Shown: positions 23,994 to 37,794 of the stretch, one piece after another
Layout: each line of letters opens with the position of its first letter
Position numbering within the stretch: the first letter of the stretch is position 1
DNA from: Chanos chanos
Lineage: Eukaryota > Chordata > Actinopteri > Gonorynchiformes > Chanidae
Length of the DNA stretch: 64,000 bases
Assembly: GCF_902362185.1 (NCBI RefSeq)
Contig: NC_044497.1
Span: 24,874,501-24,938,500, forward strand
Direction of reading: 5' to 3'
Notes under the pieces: model-generated
Database searches by the model: none
What the model saw: only the letters and a program-made list of their open reading frames with translations
What the model was told of the DNA's origin: nothing
Translations under genes and position numbers: made by a program

Positions 23994-26900
23994 ATGGCGG
24001 CTTCGTTTCACTCTCCTTCTGCTAAGAACGGTAAATGGTACTTCACACGAGAACAGATCGAAAATAGTCCATCTCGCCGAGCGGGACTCGATCCCGACAA
24101 AGAACTGTCCTACAGACAGCAAGCTGCTAACCTACTGCAGGACATGGGACAGCGACTTAATGTGTATCTTTGTCTTTATTCGGAAGGTACTAGCCTGCTA
24201 AGTAGTTAGCTAGCGTATGTTCTCAAAAGAGGTTGGTGCCGGTTTCGCGGCATGGATGGTTAGTGAGGACAACGCAAATGATTCGCTGCCATTTGGGGTG
24301 TGGGATAACGTGTTCCATGAAATTATCAAGTATTATGGAACAATAGTGATTGTGGATTTCATCCACCAGTGTTACAGAATGTAATCAGTTTGCCGTTTCT
24401 ATGAGCGGCCTTATGTTGTTGCTAAGTGAGCCCGGGTCAGGATTGTGGGATGTGTAGGCCTCAATCAGCAGAGGCCTAGAAGTTTCAAGAGGAAGAGAAC
24501 AAAAGCTTCTTGCGACAAGCTGCCTTAGCAGAATACTAAATTTTTATTGTTTAAAGAAATTAATTACGTCTGTGCTATAGTATTGCTATCGCTTACTTGC
24601 AAAATATTTCTTATAACGCAGGTCAGATACTTGCTGGCTAGTTCTTGAACGTTTAAGTGGCTCACCAGCTACGATTTCTGGTGCATCAAGGTTGTTAGCA
24701 GGCTAGCTAGCTAGCTAGCTTAATGATAGGTCACGCTAATGTCTTGCTTAGTTACATAAAAGTAATTGTTTAGACTGTTTATAGTAACTTTTGCTCAGTC
24801 TTTATAGTAGAATTATATGTTCTCATTTCCGGTGTTATCGTTACGGGCATTGTTAAAACCACTTTAACGTTTGAGAACTCCTAAGCTACCAATATGGCTT
24901 TTAACTTCACTGTTAAATTAGTAACGAATCCCAACTGGAAACAATGTATGCATTACTATATATTAAGAGTTATAATAAGAGTTTATTTCTGGCGTTTAGT
25001 TCCTACAGAATTCTGAAAATGGATTTTCAAGCCAAGCGCCTAAGTTTTCTTGTGTTTGCACATTGTGTAACAATTTTTAATGTTTAATATTGACAATGGG
25101 AGTGTATTACGAACAAGCATTAGTAGCTCTCTGTGGTCCTATGGTTAGTGTCATGTTTTCATCTGTAATCAAACCTGTGCACATTTGTTAGTGTTCCTTA
25201 ACACTGGCGTTGCAGATCGCAGCTAACAATAAACACTGCAATCGTGTACATGCATCGTTTCTACATGATCCAGTCTTTCACTCGCTTCCACAGAAATGTA
25301 AGTACCAGGAAATGTGTAACTGAGACAATGCAACAACTGAATAATAAAAATAGGAGGTTGCCGTCTATACGTATTGTAGTTGCGTCGCCCAACAACGCAC
25401 ATTTCTTCACTTCTTCTCACTTCAGTGTATCAGTACCTTGATGTGAGTGCATGTGTGCATATTACCATGTACATCACCCTGTACAGGTGATTGCCCCAGC
25501 TACACTCTTCTTAGCAGCAAAGGTGGAGGAGCAGCCCCGCAAACTGGAGCATGTAATTAAGGTGACTCATGCTTGTCTCAATCCTCAGGAACCATCGCCA
25601 GACACGAGGAGTGATGTAAGTAGTGCTTAGATGCGGTCTGTGCTGAGAGATGGCAGGTTATCAACGTATAATAATAATAAATGTTCACAGTGTTTGTGTT
25701 CCTTAGAGCCACCTCTGAGTAAAATGACAAAACAATGTTCTGATGTGACATTGATTGGTGTATCAGCTTGTTCTGTGGGTTACATTTTGTTGTGTCGCAT
25801 TTGTTTATTTAGTTGTGTGAAAGACAGTTGTATTTTTCTGGAAATGAAGTTGAGTGATGATTTTAAACATTGTTTACAGTTTTGTAGTGTTTCATGGACT
25901 GCTACAAAACTACTTCACTACTACATCAGTTTCAAGATTGTAGCCAATTTCAACGATTTTTGTTTTGCCTTGTTATTTGGGCCATGCGAGCGCTGTAGAT
26001 CTTTCAGACTTTATTGTAATTCGAAAGTCTTAATACACGCCGACCTCTGAATTACGTCTGTGCTTTTGACTAGGGTGTGGAACTGAACATTTTTACTCTG
26101 CAGTCACAAAGCTTAATGTGTGTCACACTCTTCTTTTCAAATTTGACTCACCAATTTTGATGTGCACACTGCTTATTCTAGACCACTGCTATGCACTAAC
26201 TCTCACAGTTTGAAATTAATGACTTACTTTTTCCCTCTCAGGGTGGATGTTTATTACTCTCTATGCACCGCATATTCTGTTGTTAATGTGACATCACTGT
26301 TACGTTTAAATTCAGAATTTGTACTGAATTGGTGTCAATCCCAGTGACGTGAGGCATTTTGCCCAGTGTTAGCAAGAACTGTCAAGTGACAAAAGAGGTC
26401 CTAGAATTGGAATATAGAGCTGTTTGAAACTGTCTGAAACAGAGCGAATGAGAGAGAGAGAGAGAGAGAGAGCGTGCATCCCCGTGAGTAACCTGCCTGT
26501 CCTCTCGATCCCAGGCATACCTGCAACAAGCCCAAGACCTGGTCATTCTTGAGAGCATTATACTCCAGACTCTGGGTAAGTTTGGAGGGGTGACAAATAA
26601 AGAAAAAAGGGGTCTCTCAGAGTCCCCACACTTAGAGACAGATGAAGTCCTCAAATGTCATCACTCTTGCTCACAGCACAGTCCCTGGAGACAGCGCTGG
26701 GTGGTCTTTGGAGTTCACATCCAGTTTTCCACCTACAAACAGCCATTGTGATGGTCTCAGCCTTTCAGCTTTCCCTAATTGTGTCCATGTTCACAAGACA
26801 GATCAGCTCTTTCCTATAATTGTATCTTGATTTTTTGTTCTGGGTGGGGTTTGGTTTTGCTTTTGAGCTATTCAGCACTGTCAGATATCCCATAATGCAG

Positions 26901-29900
26901 CCTGTTTGATTTCAGTGTGGTCAGTTTTTTTCCTCATAGTTTCTGTGACCTCTGTTTTATTTTGGTGAAAGCTTTGATGAAATATTTCATAATTGATCGT
27001 AAACCAAATATTTACACCCAGGCTTACAGTTCACCTACCATCTGTTCTACTGAAATGGAAAGTCATATGTTACAGAAGTGCACTGTGCATTTCAGCCAGT
27101 CAGAAATATTAATTTTCTTGTCAGATAATTACTATAAAGTTTAACTGGCATACCATCTCCAGGTGCTGGCATGAAGAATGGCTCAAAATATTTTTAATTA
27201 ACTCATTCATTCATTTTGTCCTGTCCAGGGTCAGCCATCAGAAGAGTCAGTGTGCTTCATTACCGTCCATTTTATTTATAAATGCATAACTCTCCATACA
27301 GCCTGAGAAGGACTGTCACATATGATGAACCAGAATGCAGTGCTGTGATACTCAGTGTACTGTAAAGAGTTAAATTAACACACACACGCACACAGCGCTA
27401 CATCACATTCCACCCTCACAGTCTTCAAGTGACAGTTTTCAGGGTTAAGGATGGTACATGTGAGATGAATCCTTAAGCTCATTGTGTTTCTCTCTCTCTC
27501 TCTTTTTTTTCTTCTCTCTGTTTTCCCTGTTCTTCCTTTTCGCTAGCCTTTGAGATCACCATTGACCATCCACACACGCATGTTGTCAAGTGCACTCAGC
27601 TTGTCCGAGGTAAGCACCAGCCCCTCTCTGTCAGATCGTGTTATTTTTGTTGTTTTGTCTGTTTGAAAGAAGGATGTTTATGTTTCAGTTGAAGTTTAGT
27701 TGGCAGTTATAAGAGTTTGTGCCTAAGGTTTCAAGCATACAATTCTAAAGCTTGTTAAATAAACAAGAATTGTGTTGTTTTTAAAGCACTTTGCAGTAGA
27801 ATTAATCACGCAATCAGTATTTCAACCATCCATGTAAAAATCATATCACAACCAGAGCTGTGGTTAATGCAGCACATTAAGACTTGTTAATTTCAAGATA
27901 TGTACCAGACGGTGTGTCCTGTACCAAACAGTTGGGTACAGAAACGTGTGGTCTTATCAAGCTGTTGTTCATGCACTCCTGGTTTTCATGTTGGATCTTG
28001 TCCTCTCTTTTGTTATTCCAGCCAGTAAGGATTTGGCCCAGACGTCATACTTCATGGCAACCAACAGGTGGGTTGAAAACAATAAAAGTGAATAACAATG
28101 CAATGTCTTTAAATTTTAGATTTGAATTCCTCTCTATGTCAAGAGGTGTCATGTACTGCCTACAAAATATGGTTATATTTGGTTCCTGTTTTCTAAAACC
28201 CCTCTCTTTTTGCTCTTTTGTTCTTTGGGCCACCGGTGGACTGTTTCGTCTCTATGTGCAGTCTACACTTGACCACTTTCTGCCTGCAGTACAGTCCACC
28301 CATCGTGGCATGTGTATGCATTCATCTGGCCTGCAAATGGTCCAACTGGGAGATCCCAGTCTCCACAGACAGCAAGCACTGGTGGGAGTATGTGGATCCG
28401 ACTGTCACCCTGGAGCTCTTAGATGGTATGGACGGTTTTAATTACATGTTTGATTCTTTTTTCCCCCTACCTCAGGGCACTTAGGCTCATTAGCCTGAAA
28501 TGACCACAATGTGGGAGAGTAAGTGTCTAGTTTTATTTTAATAAAAGCTTGCAGTGATTATTGCCTTTGGTTTAATTTAATTGCGTTACGTCGTACGGCC
28601 TGAATGTGCTTAAATTTGTAAGGGTTATGGAACACCAGGCGGGTGTCCACTGTGGCTAGGGCTCAGGGAGAACACAGCCATGTTCTCGGGCATAATAGCA
28701 CTGACCCGAGTCCCTCTCGGTTCTCTCAGCATGAAGGTAGTCGCTGTAAATCAGGCAACTGTGTAGTCATAGGTAGCGCCACACAAAGAGCGCTCTCCTC
28801 GAAGTGCGTAACCTTGCCTAATGATGGTAAGCAGTTCATGGTGTGAGGAGATACAGTGGGTGGTCTCACAAGTATCGGCGAATGCATTTGTTGACCTCAC
28901 TCTTAATCAGAGTTCATGAGTAAATTGGACATCCCAGATTTGAGAGGGGGGAAAATTCCCTACTGCCGTGTGTGAGCTAACAGCGCTTCATACTTTGTTT
29001 TCAGAGCTTACTCATGAGTTCCTACAGATTTTGGAGAAAACACCGAGCCGGTTAAAACGCATCCGCAACTGGAAAGTAAGTCAATAATGTTAATATTTAA
29101 TGTCAGGCAGCTAATGCATTGTTTACACCTCTTCTCTGGTATGAACCACATCCACAGGACAACCATCTGAAATATCTTAACTGAGACTGTATTGCTTAAC
29201 TCTGCTTAACATGTCATTTGATATAGGTTATAGATCATTCTAGGATATTCTGTTGTCGCAGAGCTGCAAGCCAGTAGTCCCAGAGCTCAGTGCTGTTCCT
29301 CTGTTGTTTCAGGCTGCGGGTCAGACGGTGAAGAAGTCAAAGGTCCAGGAGGAAGGTGACCAGACAGAGACCATGATGAACATGATCTCCAGGGTGTCAT
29401 CAGAGAGCACGCTGGCTGGTCTGATGAGTCTGTCGGCACCTTCCTCATCCTCCTCGTCCTCAGCTCCCCCTCTGCCTGACGACAAGGATCGCAGTTCAAC
29501 ATCCAGCTCACAGCATTGGCAGCCCGGCGGGAAAGAGCAGCAGCCAAACCACGAGCAGCACGTTCCCGCAAAAGTGTCACTCAGCGAGTACCGGGCAAAG
29601 CATGCCGACGTGCTGGCCGCCCAGAAGAGGAAACTCGAGAACATGGAGGCCAGCGTTAAACGGGAGTACGCCACAGCCGCCCAGGCTCTAATGGGTCAGC
29701 AGAGGAAGGAGAAGCACCATCAGCAGCCACCCAGTTCCCACCACTCCAGCTCCTCAGACCTGGGAAACCCTTCTCCCATCGTCCTTAAGATTCCCCTGGA
29801 CGAGAGGTCAGAGCGCAGCTCCCTGAAGATGCGTTTCCCTCTTGGCAGCGGACAGACAGGCGGAACCAGCCACGGCAGCAGTGGTAGCAGCAGCAGCAGC

Positions 29901-30629
29901 AGTCGAGCACCCGAACAAGACATTAAAGTCCGTATCCGGATGCCGGAGAGGCGGAGCGGGTCGGGCGAGGACAGCAAGAGCAGGGACAAACACAGAGAAC
30001 GCTCCAACCATCATCACCATCACCACCACCACCACCACCACCATTCCTCCTCCTCCTCCAGCAACACATCCTTCTCTTCGTCACATAAACACTCGTCGAG
30101 CTCAGCGAGCACCTCCTCAAGCAGTAAAAAACCCTCTGTGGAGTCCTCCAGAATGAGCTCATCCTCTTCCTCTTCCTCTTCATCCTCGGCGTCAAGAAAG
30201 AGGACCCATTCACAGGAGCCTTCTTCAGGCCCTCACTCCTCCAAAATTAGCAAATCCTCCAGGAACTCCTACCAGCTGCCCCCTCTCCCCGTCTCCTCGG
30301 GACACTCTCTGGGTCACGGCTCAGATGTCTTGCCCTCTTTGGGTCTTCCTCATCATCAGGGAAACTATTCTCACTCCAAGACTGACAAAGCTGACACAAA
30401 CGGCCACAGTGCAGGTGGAGGCAGCCAGTCTAACGAGTACCAAGACACCTTTGACATGCTGAATTCGCTTCTCAGTGCTCAGGGTGTGCAGCCTGCCCAA
30501 CCCCAGATGTTTGACTACCGTTCCCAGTATGGGGAGTACAGATACGGCAGTAGCTCGAGAGGGAGCAATTCCAGGCCGCCACCCCTACCGTCAGAACCTC
30601 CACCCCCTCTCCCCCCGCTGCCCAAGTGA
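23994..30629 (+). CDS. ccnt1: cyclin T1 (P-TEFb regulatory subunit)
   Basis: Cyclin T1 binds CDK9 to form P-TEFb, the nuclear kinase that releases paused RNA polymerase II. Nine exons join in phase: 23994-24163, 25216-25297, 25487-25615, 26515-26575, 27547-27609, 28022-28067, 28262-28425, 29005-29075 and 29313-30629, giving 700 aa (human 726). Exons 1-8 encode the two cyclin boxes, from [16 protein letters not shown] through HRFYMIQSF and the KWSNWEIP block. Exon 9 starts at residue 263 and holds a coiled-coil stretch ([18 protein letters not shown]). It then has a run of about 12 histidines near residues 494-506, the His-rich segment linked to CTD binding and condensates. Ser-rich tracts and the family C terminus [18 protein letters not shown] follow. 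The residue aligned with human Cys261 is alanine. I chose ATG at 23994 because MAAS..KWYF matches the family. Confidence 0.97.
28730..28826 (+). other. candidate poison cassette exon in CCNT1 intron 7
   Basis: A strong pyrimidine tract and acceptor (CTCTCGGTTCTCTCAG|CATG) and a donor (GATG|GTAAGC) bound a 97-nt segment that is GC-richer than the surrounding intron. Spliced after exon 7 (one leftover base, G) it would read GCA TGA, an immediate stop. Inclusion would therefore trigger decay or truncate the protein after the cyclin boxes. A CTCGGG/CCCGAG hairpin lies just upstream. This is inference from signals; no transcript was seen. Confidence 0.35.
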
Positions 30630-33220
30630 AAGTCTCACACAGTGTTAGAGAGCATAAGTAAATACAAGTCTGCCTCCGCTGGCAGGTTAAATTAAACTAC
30701 TCCTACCTTTATGTTGCCCTTATGTTCATTATAGCCTGGAGTTTTTATGTTTTGTTTTTTTTTTTTAAAACTTGACAACAAATTGATGTACCACTAAATG
30801 TGTAGCTTTGTTGTAGGCCATTGCAGAATTTAGCTAGCTTTTCTTCCGCTTGTTTCTCGTCTTTGTATCTCAAACGGTATGTGCTGCAATAACAACTTTG
30901 AATTTTGCAACAAAAAAAAACAAACAAAGAGAGAGGAGGGGGGGCTGAATTGATTATTTATTACAAATGTAAATACTATTTTTGAGGTCATTCAGCTTTG
31001 TACCATGACAGAAATGGTTTATGGAGTTCAGTTATATTTAGTCAAACAAACGGAATGAAGGGGAACGTAGTGTTTTAGTGTTCAGAAGATGAACATAGAA
31101 TCTTGAATGCCAAGAGGAAACTGAAATGTGTATTTTCGTCGGATTTTTTCCTTTTTTTTTTCCTTTTTTTTTTATTTTAAGTTTTGCTAACAACATTAGT
31201 GTCTTTCATAACTATGCTATTTATTATCAGCATTTTAAAACAGAAGTAGCATTTGTTGCTTGAATGCTGTCAAAGTTGCGCTCTTTTATTTTTATACTGT
31301 TTGCCTGTCCTCGCCTTTGCGTCTTGTTCAAGCTTAAGGATGTAAATATAATTATGTTCATTTAAAAGAACGGACATCCTTACCATATCTCTCACCCTCC
31401 ACAACTGTTTTCAAAGTGTTTGTTACTGATATATTGATCTGTTTTTATGTTTGGTAAATACTTTTGTTTTGCCCCTTTGTATTTTTTAGTTCTATATTAC
31501 CGTGTAAATGAATATGACTGATGTGGACATGAGATATTTTTACAATTTTAGGAGGCTAAACAAATTGTGTTATTAACATTTATTTATCCAGGTAAATTAT
31601 TAAGAACAAAAAAAACATTTTATGATAACTACCTGGCAGTGTAAATTATGAAAGCTTGTATTTTCATTTTGGGAGTCTACAACTTCTACATCTGTTGCAG
31701 TCATTGTTTTAAATGGTTGTAAAATATTACCATATACAAAACAAACAATATACACTAACAGAGAAAACAAAAATATATATAAGTATATGGACACGTATTT
31801 CTTATTACAAATCTCAGCAGTATCGATTTTTGAAAAGTTACAACTGTGGTTTTCTGATTCTGATGTATTGTCTCAGTACTGTTTTTAACAGTTTCTTTGG
31901 TCACACATCTGAAATTATGTTAAACTGCATGAGTGAAACCGTCATGGGCCTATGTGTTGAAAATTCTCCTTGTCTTACAGGTTGACAGTGTGATTTAAAG
32001 TTTAGTTATTCCTAGTCACTATGTACCCATCCCAATCATGTTCTGCCGTTTGTCTCTCATTGCTGATGGAACTGAATTGTGGTCAGTTTAGTTCTAATTT
32101 AGGGAAATTCAGATGCTGACAAACAAGCACCTTTTTCAGTATTTTCAAATTTCATTGAAAATTTCAAGGGTTTTTTTAAGAATTTGAAATGAATTTGACT
32201 ACGTCTTTGTCTACTCTTGATAGTTTGAAGAAGACCGGTTCTGAAATGTTGTCTGTGAGGAAAAAAAACTTTACTTAACAATTAATTGAAAACACACACT
32301 GCAAATGACCTTTTATAGTTGTATTTCACCAGATTTTGTATTTTCATTCATTAGCACAATAATGATAAAGATTATGTGTATATATACACCAAGATATGCA
32401 TCTTTAACACAGTTGATTTTGGCAGTCTGATCTTGTTTTATGTTTTGAAAATACGGAAATACACATTCATGTATAATATTTTACATTATACTGAAATAAC
32501 CTGTTCTGTGATGTGAAATGAAATAGGAGCAGGGATTCCTCCACACAGTTGACAGTCTGGTTTAAATATTGTGCCTAACTCAAAGCTCTTTTACACTTAT
32601 GTGAAACAGACTGACTGGCCCCTAAAGGTTCTGTGACAAAAGCTGTCTGTGAATGAACATTATTTTTACAGCTCTGTCTTAGTTATTAGGTAATGTCAGC
32701 TTCAGATACAATGCAATTCACTACTTTTAACATTCTGGTATACATTTCCTATCCATCCACACAACACAAACACGCACATGCCTGGCAAAGATGGGAATTT
32801 TCCTTTGTTTGAGTTTTTCCGTCCTTGGCTATTGGGATTGATTTCAAAAAGATGCGGAATCTGACAGACGCGCTAAGCCATGTCCTGTGTGTGCATGTGT
32901 GTGTGTGTCGGTTTTTCCCCCCCCCGGCGTGTCTGTTTACACAAGTCACATGAGTTTTGTATAATAACAGAAGGGTATGACAACGTGGTGTTTGTAATGC
33001 AAATTCAAATTGCCACTTTATGTTCAGTGTGTGAAGAAAAGCATTTTGTCAACTGTAAAAAATTTGTGTTTGTAAAAGTATGACATGAACTCTCAGGTTT
33101 TGAATCGAATTGTTTCGGGGTATTTCCTGTCAAAAGAACTTAAGGTTTCCATTTTGTGAACTCAGTTCCTTTTATAAATGGTATTGATATAATCCAATGT
33201 AAATAAATGTTTTATGAAAA
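30630..33220 (+). other. CCNT1 3' untranslated region (probable)
   Basis: An AT-rich stretch without coding signal follows the CCNT1 stop. A canonical AATAAA at 33202-33207 is the best end point, and the human gene also has a long 3' UTR. Earlier poly(A) sites may be used. Confidence 0.5.
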
Positions 33221-33435
33221 ATGTTCATTTATCATTGACAATTTATCTTAAATTCCAACACCTTATTGAAAACTGTGGAAAACCAGAATGTTAAAATCAT
33301 GCCTGGAAATGTTAAACAAAAAACGCTTCAGTTTAAAAGTGTTTGATTGTCTTAAATGTACTGTCATAAATAGTTTATCCTTCCAATTATTCTCAACAAC
33401 AAAAGGTGTGTTATTTTACAAATCCCTGCAGATTT

Positions 33436-33438
<3 letters not shown>

Positions 33439-33494
<56 letters not shown>
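33439..33494. repeat. (CT)n then (TA)n compound microsatellite
   Basis: About 20 CT units are followed by TA units that abut the left end of the foldback element. Confidence 0.9.
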
Positions 33495-33495
<1 letters not shown>

Positions 33496-35226
33496 GGGTC
33501 ATTCCATGTCAAATCAGAGTTTGTCTATGTAATGTTTGGGTTCCAGAACTAAGGCCTGTAAAATATTTTTGTTCAATTCCAATGCTTTTATATTTTTTGG
33601 CCCCTTGATATTTTTTTCATTTTTACACTCTCAAAAACACCTTATCTTGGAGGCCATGTTTGGGCATTAGTATCTTGAAAAAGTATTATTCCCAGCCTCA
33701 CTAAACTTTGTAGGATGGAAAACAAACATGTTCTCAGTATGACTGAACCATTAGAAGCTTGTACTTCTTGCCTATTGATTTTCTACAATGCCATAGATTT
33801 GGACAAAAGTGCAAAATCCATAGACGAGGGTGATATTGTCTATGGATTGTGCCGATATTTGAGGTTTCTACCACTAATGGGCAAGAAGTTATTGAGAATC
33901 AAACAAAATGTTGTAGCATTTTTTGGTCATTTTCATAGGACCAAAATAGTACATGATGTAGCTAGTAGGAACATGAAAATGTACGTGGAATTAGCTTAAT
34001 GTATGGTCATTTAGTGTACAAAGTGCTGATGTCCCTCCATGTTCCCTTCATAGATAAATACGCATAGTTAAAAGCATTGTTTTACCTGTAGGAAAAAACC
34101 TCCATAATGAAGAAGCTTATTATTTCTACTTATGTGTGTCCCAGCCTCTGAAATATTGATTTGAGTAAAGAAAAACATGTTTTCTGTAGGCTCATTTTAC
34201 TATAGGTCATTAATGCAAGTTATATTCTTGCCTATCAGGGCCTCATTATAGAAAAAGGCATTAACTCTAATAGATGCTATATTCAATGGAGTGGTTAAAT
34301 TTTATATCCCATATTTAAGAAAGAATAAGATACTAAGTAAAAAAAATCAATAACTTTATTGAAAACGATGTGCAATGTAGCAAATTATGTACTAGAAATT
34401 ACATGTGAGGTAATAACATGTAATAACACATAACTTGAACGACAGGACTGAATTAGGTACATGCTTGGTGTTTTCTTGATAAGTGGAATCACTGATTCCT
34501 GGAGCTACTGAGGCAAAAAAATGTAATCCTGAAATGGATGTGTTTCTGCCATAGGTATATTTGTATGAAGGAAAAACAGAAGGACATCGGCACTTCATAC
34601 CCTTAATAACCATACATCAAACAATTTCCATGTACATTTTTATGTCCCTACTAGCTACCGTACATACCATTTTGGTCCTATGAAAATGACCAAAATATGC
34701 TATCACTTCTTGTTTTATTCATAATATCTTCATGTCCACTGGTGGTAGATACCTCAGATATTGGCACAAAATTAATAAAAGATTGTATTTGAAGAACAAA
34801 TAATGATTGATACCATATTGGTGCAAAAATGTGGGTTTGTAGTACCCTCAATGTCACTCTCGTTTAGGAACTTTGCATTTTTCTTTACAAATCTAGGGCT
34901 TTATAAAAATAAAATGGCATGCGGTATAGCCTTTCAATGGTTTTGGCATACAGAAAACATTTTTGCCTTCCATCCTACAAAGTTTGGTGAGGCTAGGAAC
35001 AATACTTGTCAAGATATTAATGCGCAAACATGGCTTCCCAGACAAGACGTTTTTTAGGCTATAAAAACAACTTAAAAGCAAGGGCTGAAAAAATATGAAA
35101 ACAGAATTTGAACAGAAACATTTTACAGGCATTGGTTTTGGGATCCATTCATGATATAGACAAAGTTTAAACAAAATCTTAGACGGTGCTGCAACAACCT
35201 CATCTGATTTGACACAGAGTGACCCA
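33495..35226. mobile_element. foldback DNA element with ~600-bp inverted ends
   Basis: The ends read TGGGTCATTCCATGTCAAAT on the left and, inverted, TGGGTCACTCTGTGTCAAAT on the right. The likeness continues imperfectly inward for about 600 bp per arm; for example AAACTTTGTAGGATGGAA and TTTTGGTCATTTTCATAGG occur in both arms. Only a short central stretch is unpaired. There is no intact transposase frame, so it is a non-autonomous DNA transposon. Superfamily is not assigned. TA-rich flanks hide any target-site duplication. Confidence 0.8.
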
Positions 35227-37677
35227 TATGTACTCATCAGCACCTGCATTCACTCTACAGAAACATGTCTTAGAAGAAGGGCATTCTTTTGAATTGGCAA
35301 GCCATTTGCATGGATTATCTGTACAGTGCAAAGAGGAGAAGGATGTTGTCCATGCAGTTTTCTGTCCCCTGTCGCCCTCTGCTGTCAATGTTTGAAAGAG
35401 CTTATCCGTGAAACAAAAAAACAAAATGAACAGGTGTTCACGATCAGACAGTAATTTTGTAATGAAGTAAATTATTACTTAAGATTTACCAGTTATTTAG
35501 CATGGATTGACTATTAACTAAAATTGAAGATCACTATCTATCTATCTATGTATCTGTCTGTCTATCATTCGTCTGTGGTAATGTGCAGTCATCCAGTGAT
35601 GTCTCAGTGAAGTCTCCCACTGACAGTCAGTGGGGCTGCCTCACATTTCCCCCAGTATGTGTAAAGCCTCTTGCTGTATCTTTTCATGCACTGAGCTACT
35701 CAGCATCTGTGTGTGACCCCGGTGCACCGAGGGGAACTGCAGAGAGGGAGAGTGAACCTTGGTGACCTAACAGGAGAAATGGCCTGGTGGCATTGTCTTG
35801 GACTCCTTGCCAATGTTTAATTAATACTGAGTGAGAATTAGATCAATCAGACAGTGGTTTGTCCGATCTTGTTGAGTGTGGGTCTGTAAAACCCAGATTA
35901 AATTCAACAAAGGCACATTTGGGTGTCAGACTGTCAATCTCAGATGGACAGACACATCATCTGCCCTGAGGGTGAATGCCCTGACCTGGCGTGCCACCTG
36001 AGGGTCTCTGCCAACTTCTTTTCTTCCCATCCTCTGGGCAAAATAGTGCTAGCACCTGTATCATCCTTAAAACACACACTTTTTGCCTGGCCTTTGTCTC
36101 AGTCTGCCAGTTACCCCCCGGTCCTCTCCCATTAAAATTGACAGTCTGCCCTCCGGCTGCCCAAGTCCACATATTACATTCCTCTTAACTCTGTCCCTGC
36201 TATCCCTAGCTATTCCCTCACTTTGTCTGTTTGCCATCCCAGGTGTCTTCAGCGTGTTACAATTTATTACAATCTCAGGCACTTCCCCTCTCTGACAAGA
36301 CTATCAACATCATTACATGAGGATGACCAATCAGATCTGGGACAACAGGAGGGACCAGTTCGATCGCCTGTCCAGTCAATGTTAATGGCCAACTCCGTCT
36401 GCAAGCAATAAACTTTCAGAGCATGCTTCAACTTAGAATTTTCTGTCTAAAAATAAAGACATAGATCAGACACGTCCTTGGACTCATCACAATGTGAGTA
36501 ACTATGGGTCATAAAACTGAGAGACAAATAGTTTGATTCACTTCTGTATCATGCTTTATACTTCAGTCTTTCCATATTTCAAGGTGTATAAACATTTCAT
36601 ATGGGAATATTCATTCATATTTTTTCACTAGTATTTAAATTTACATTACTTAGATTTCATATTATTTTATTAGCCAGGGATCTGAAACATTTTCACACAT
36701 TTTTAAATTCTAATTCAGAAAATGTGATTGTAATGTTTGTCGAGGTAATAAATAATCCGGTCACAAGAACTTCCCTAATCCAGATTAATTTTTCATTCCA
36801 GGCATTTTTTGTTTTAGCCATACTGTGTGACTTACTGTTTTATTGACGGTCTGAATCCTTATCCAGTCTTTTGCAAATTAGCATTAAACCCTTCCCCCAC
36901 AGACCTGAGTTTTAATCTTCTAAAATTCTTTCAAATGGGAAATTAGTAATGTAACCTCTTCCATTTGCGCATATGTATTAAATATATATCACATGCACAC
37001 AATGTATAGAGCCATAATCTCATTTTTAGTGTTTATTGGGAATGCACGTTTTAAAACTGAGTAGCTATTAACCACTCCAAAAAGCACAAGAGGATAGGGG
37101 ATATGGGCCTGATTCTTTAGTTTGAAACATAAAATGAATGAACAAAATTTTTATTAGTTGCATGTCGACTTAAAATTACTTTCTTGGTTACTTACAGTCA
37201 TCATTGTGATCATTGTGTCAACATATAGTTAAGACACACCTACACAAAGCACAGGTCACAAATCAAAAAGTACAAATCACGCCAAACCTGAACTTCAAAT
37301 TGCTTGGAATAACTTGCCTGCGGTATACATATAAATATAGCTAATAACAGCATAAGCCTCTTATAACTACTGACCTACTTTGAGAACAAAAGCTTTCACA
37401 TGTCAAAAGACAGCCCCATGGACTGGCACTTCAGTACGGATGTACATACCACATGTAGGCATTCTTCAAGGTCATGTTACCAGGCTTACTGTATTATACT
37501 CTACTCTACGAAGCTATAATCTCAATGTGACTTTCAGGTCAAACAATGGTATTATTCAAGAGCACAGCTGTCACAACTAAGCATTCTTCATGGACGTTTA
37601 AGAGTTGTGTCAAATACATATTACTATAAGGCTGTATACACACTTGTTTGCATTTTCATCCTCACTTACTGTTGCAG

Positions 37678-37679
<2 letters not shown>
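35227..37679. other. no gene recognised
   Basis: Intergenic DNA between CCNT1 and PMEL. A short TCTA/TCTG repeat lies near 35536-35570. No chained exons, RNA genes or clear transposons were seen. Confidence 0.6.

Positions 37680-37708
<29 letters not shown>
37680..37708. repeat. (GT)n microsatellite
   Basis: A pure GT run followed by GA-rich sequence, about 200 bp upstream of the PMEL start codon. Confidence 0.9.
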
Positions 37709-37710
<2 letters not shown>

Positions 37711-37794
37711 TGAGAGAGGGAGAGAGAGATAGGGCATACACTTGGCTATGAACTGAGTTTTCCAGCAGGCATTGGGAGGAGTGGCTAGTTTTAT

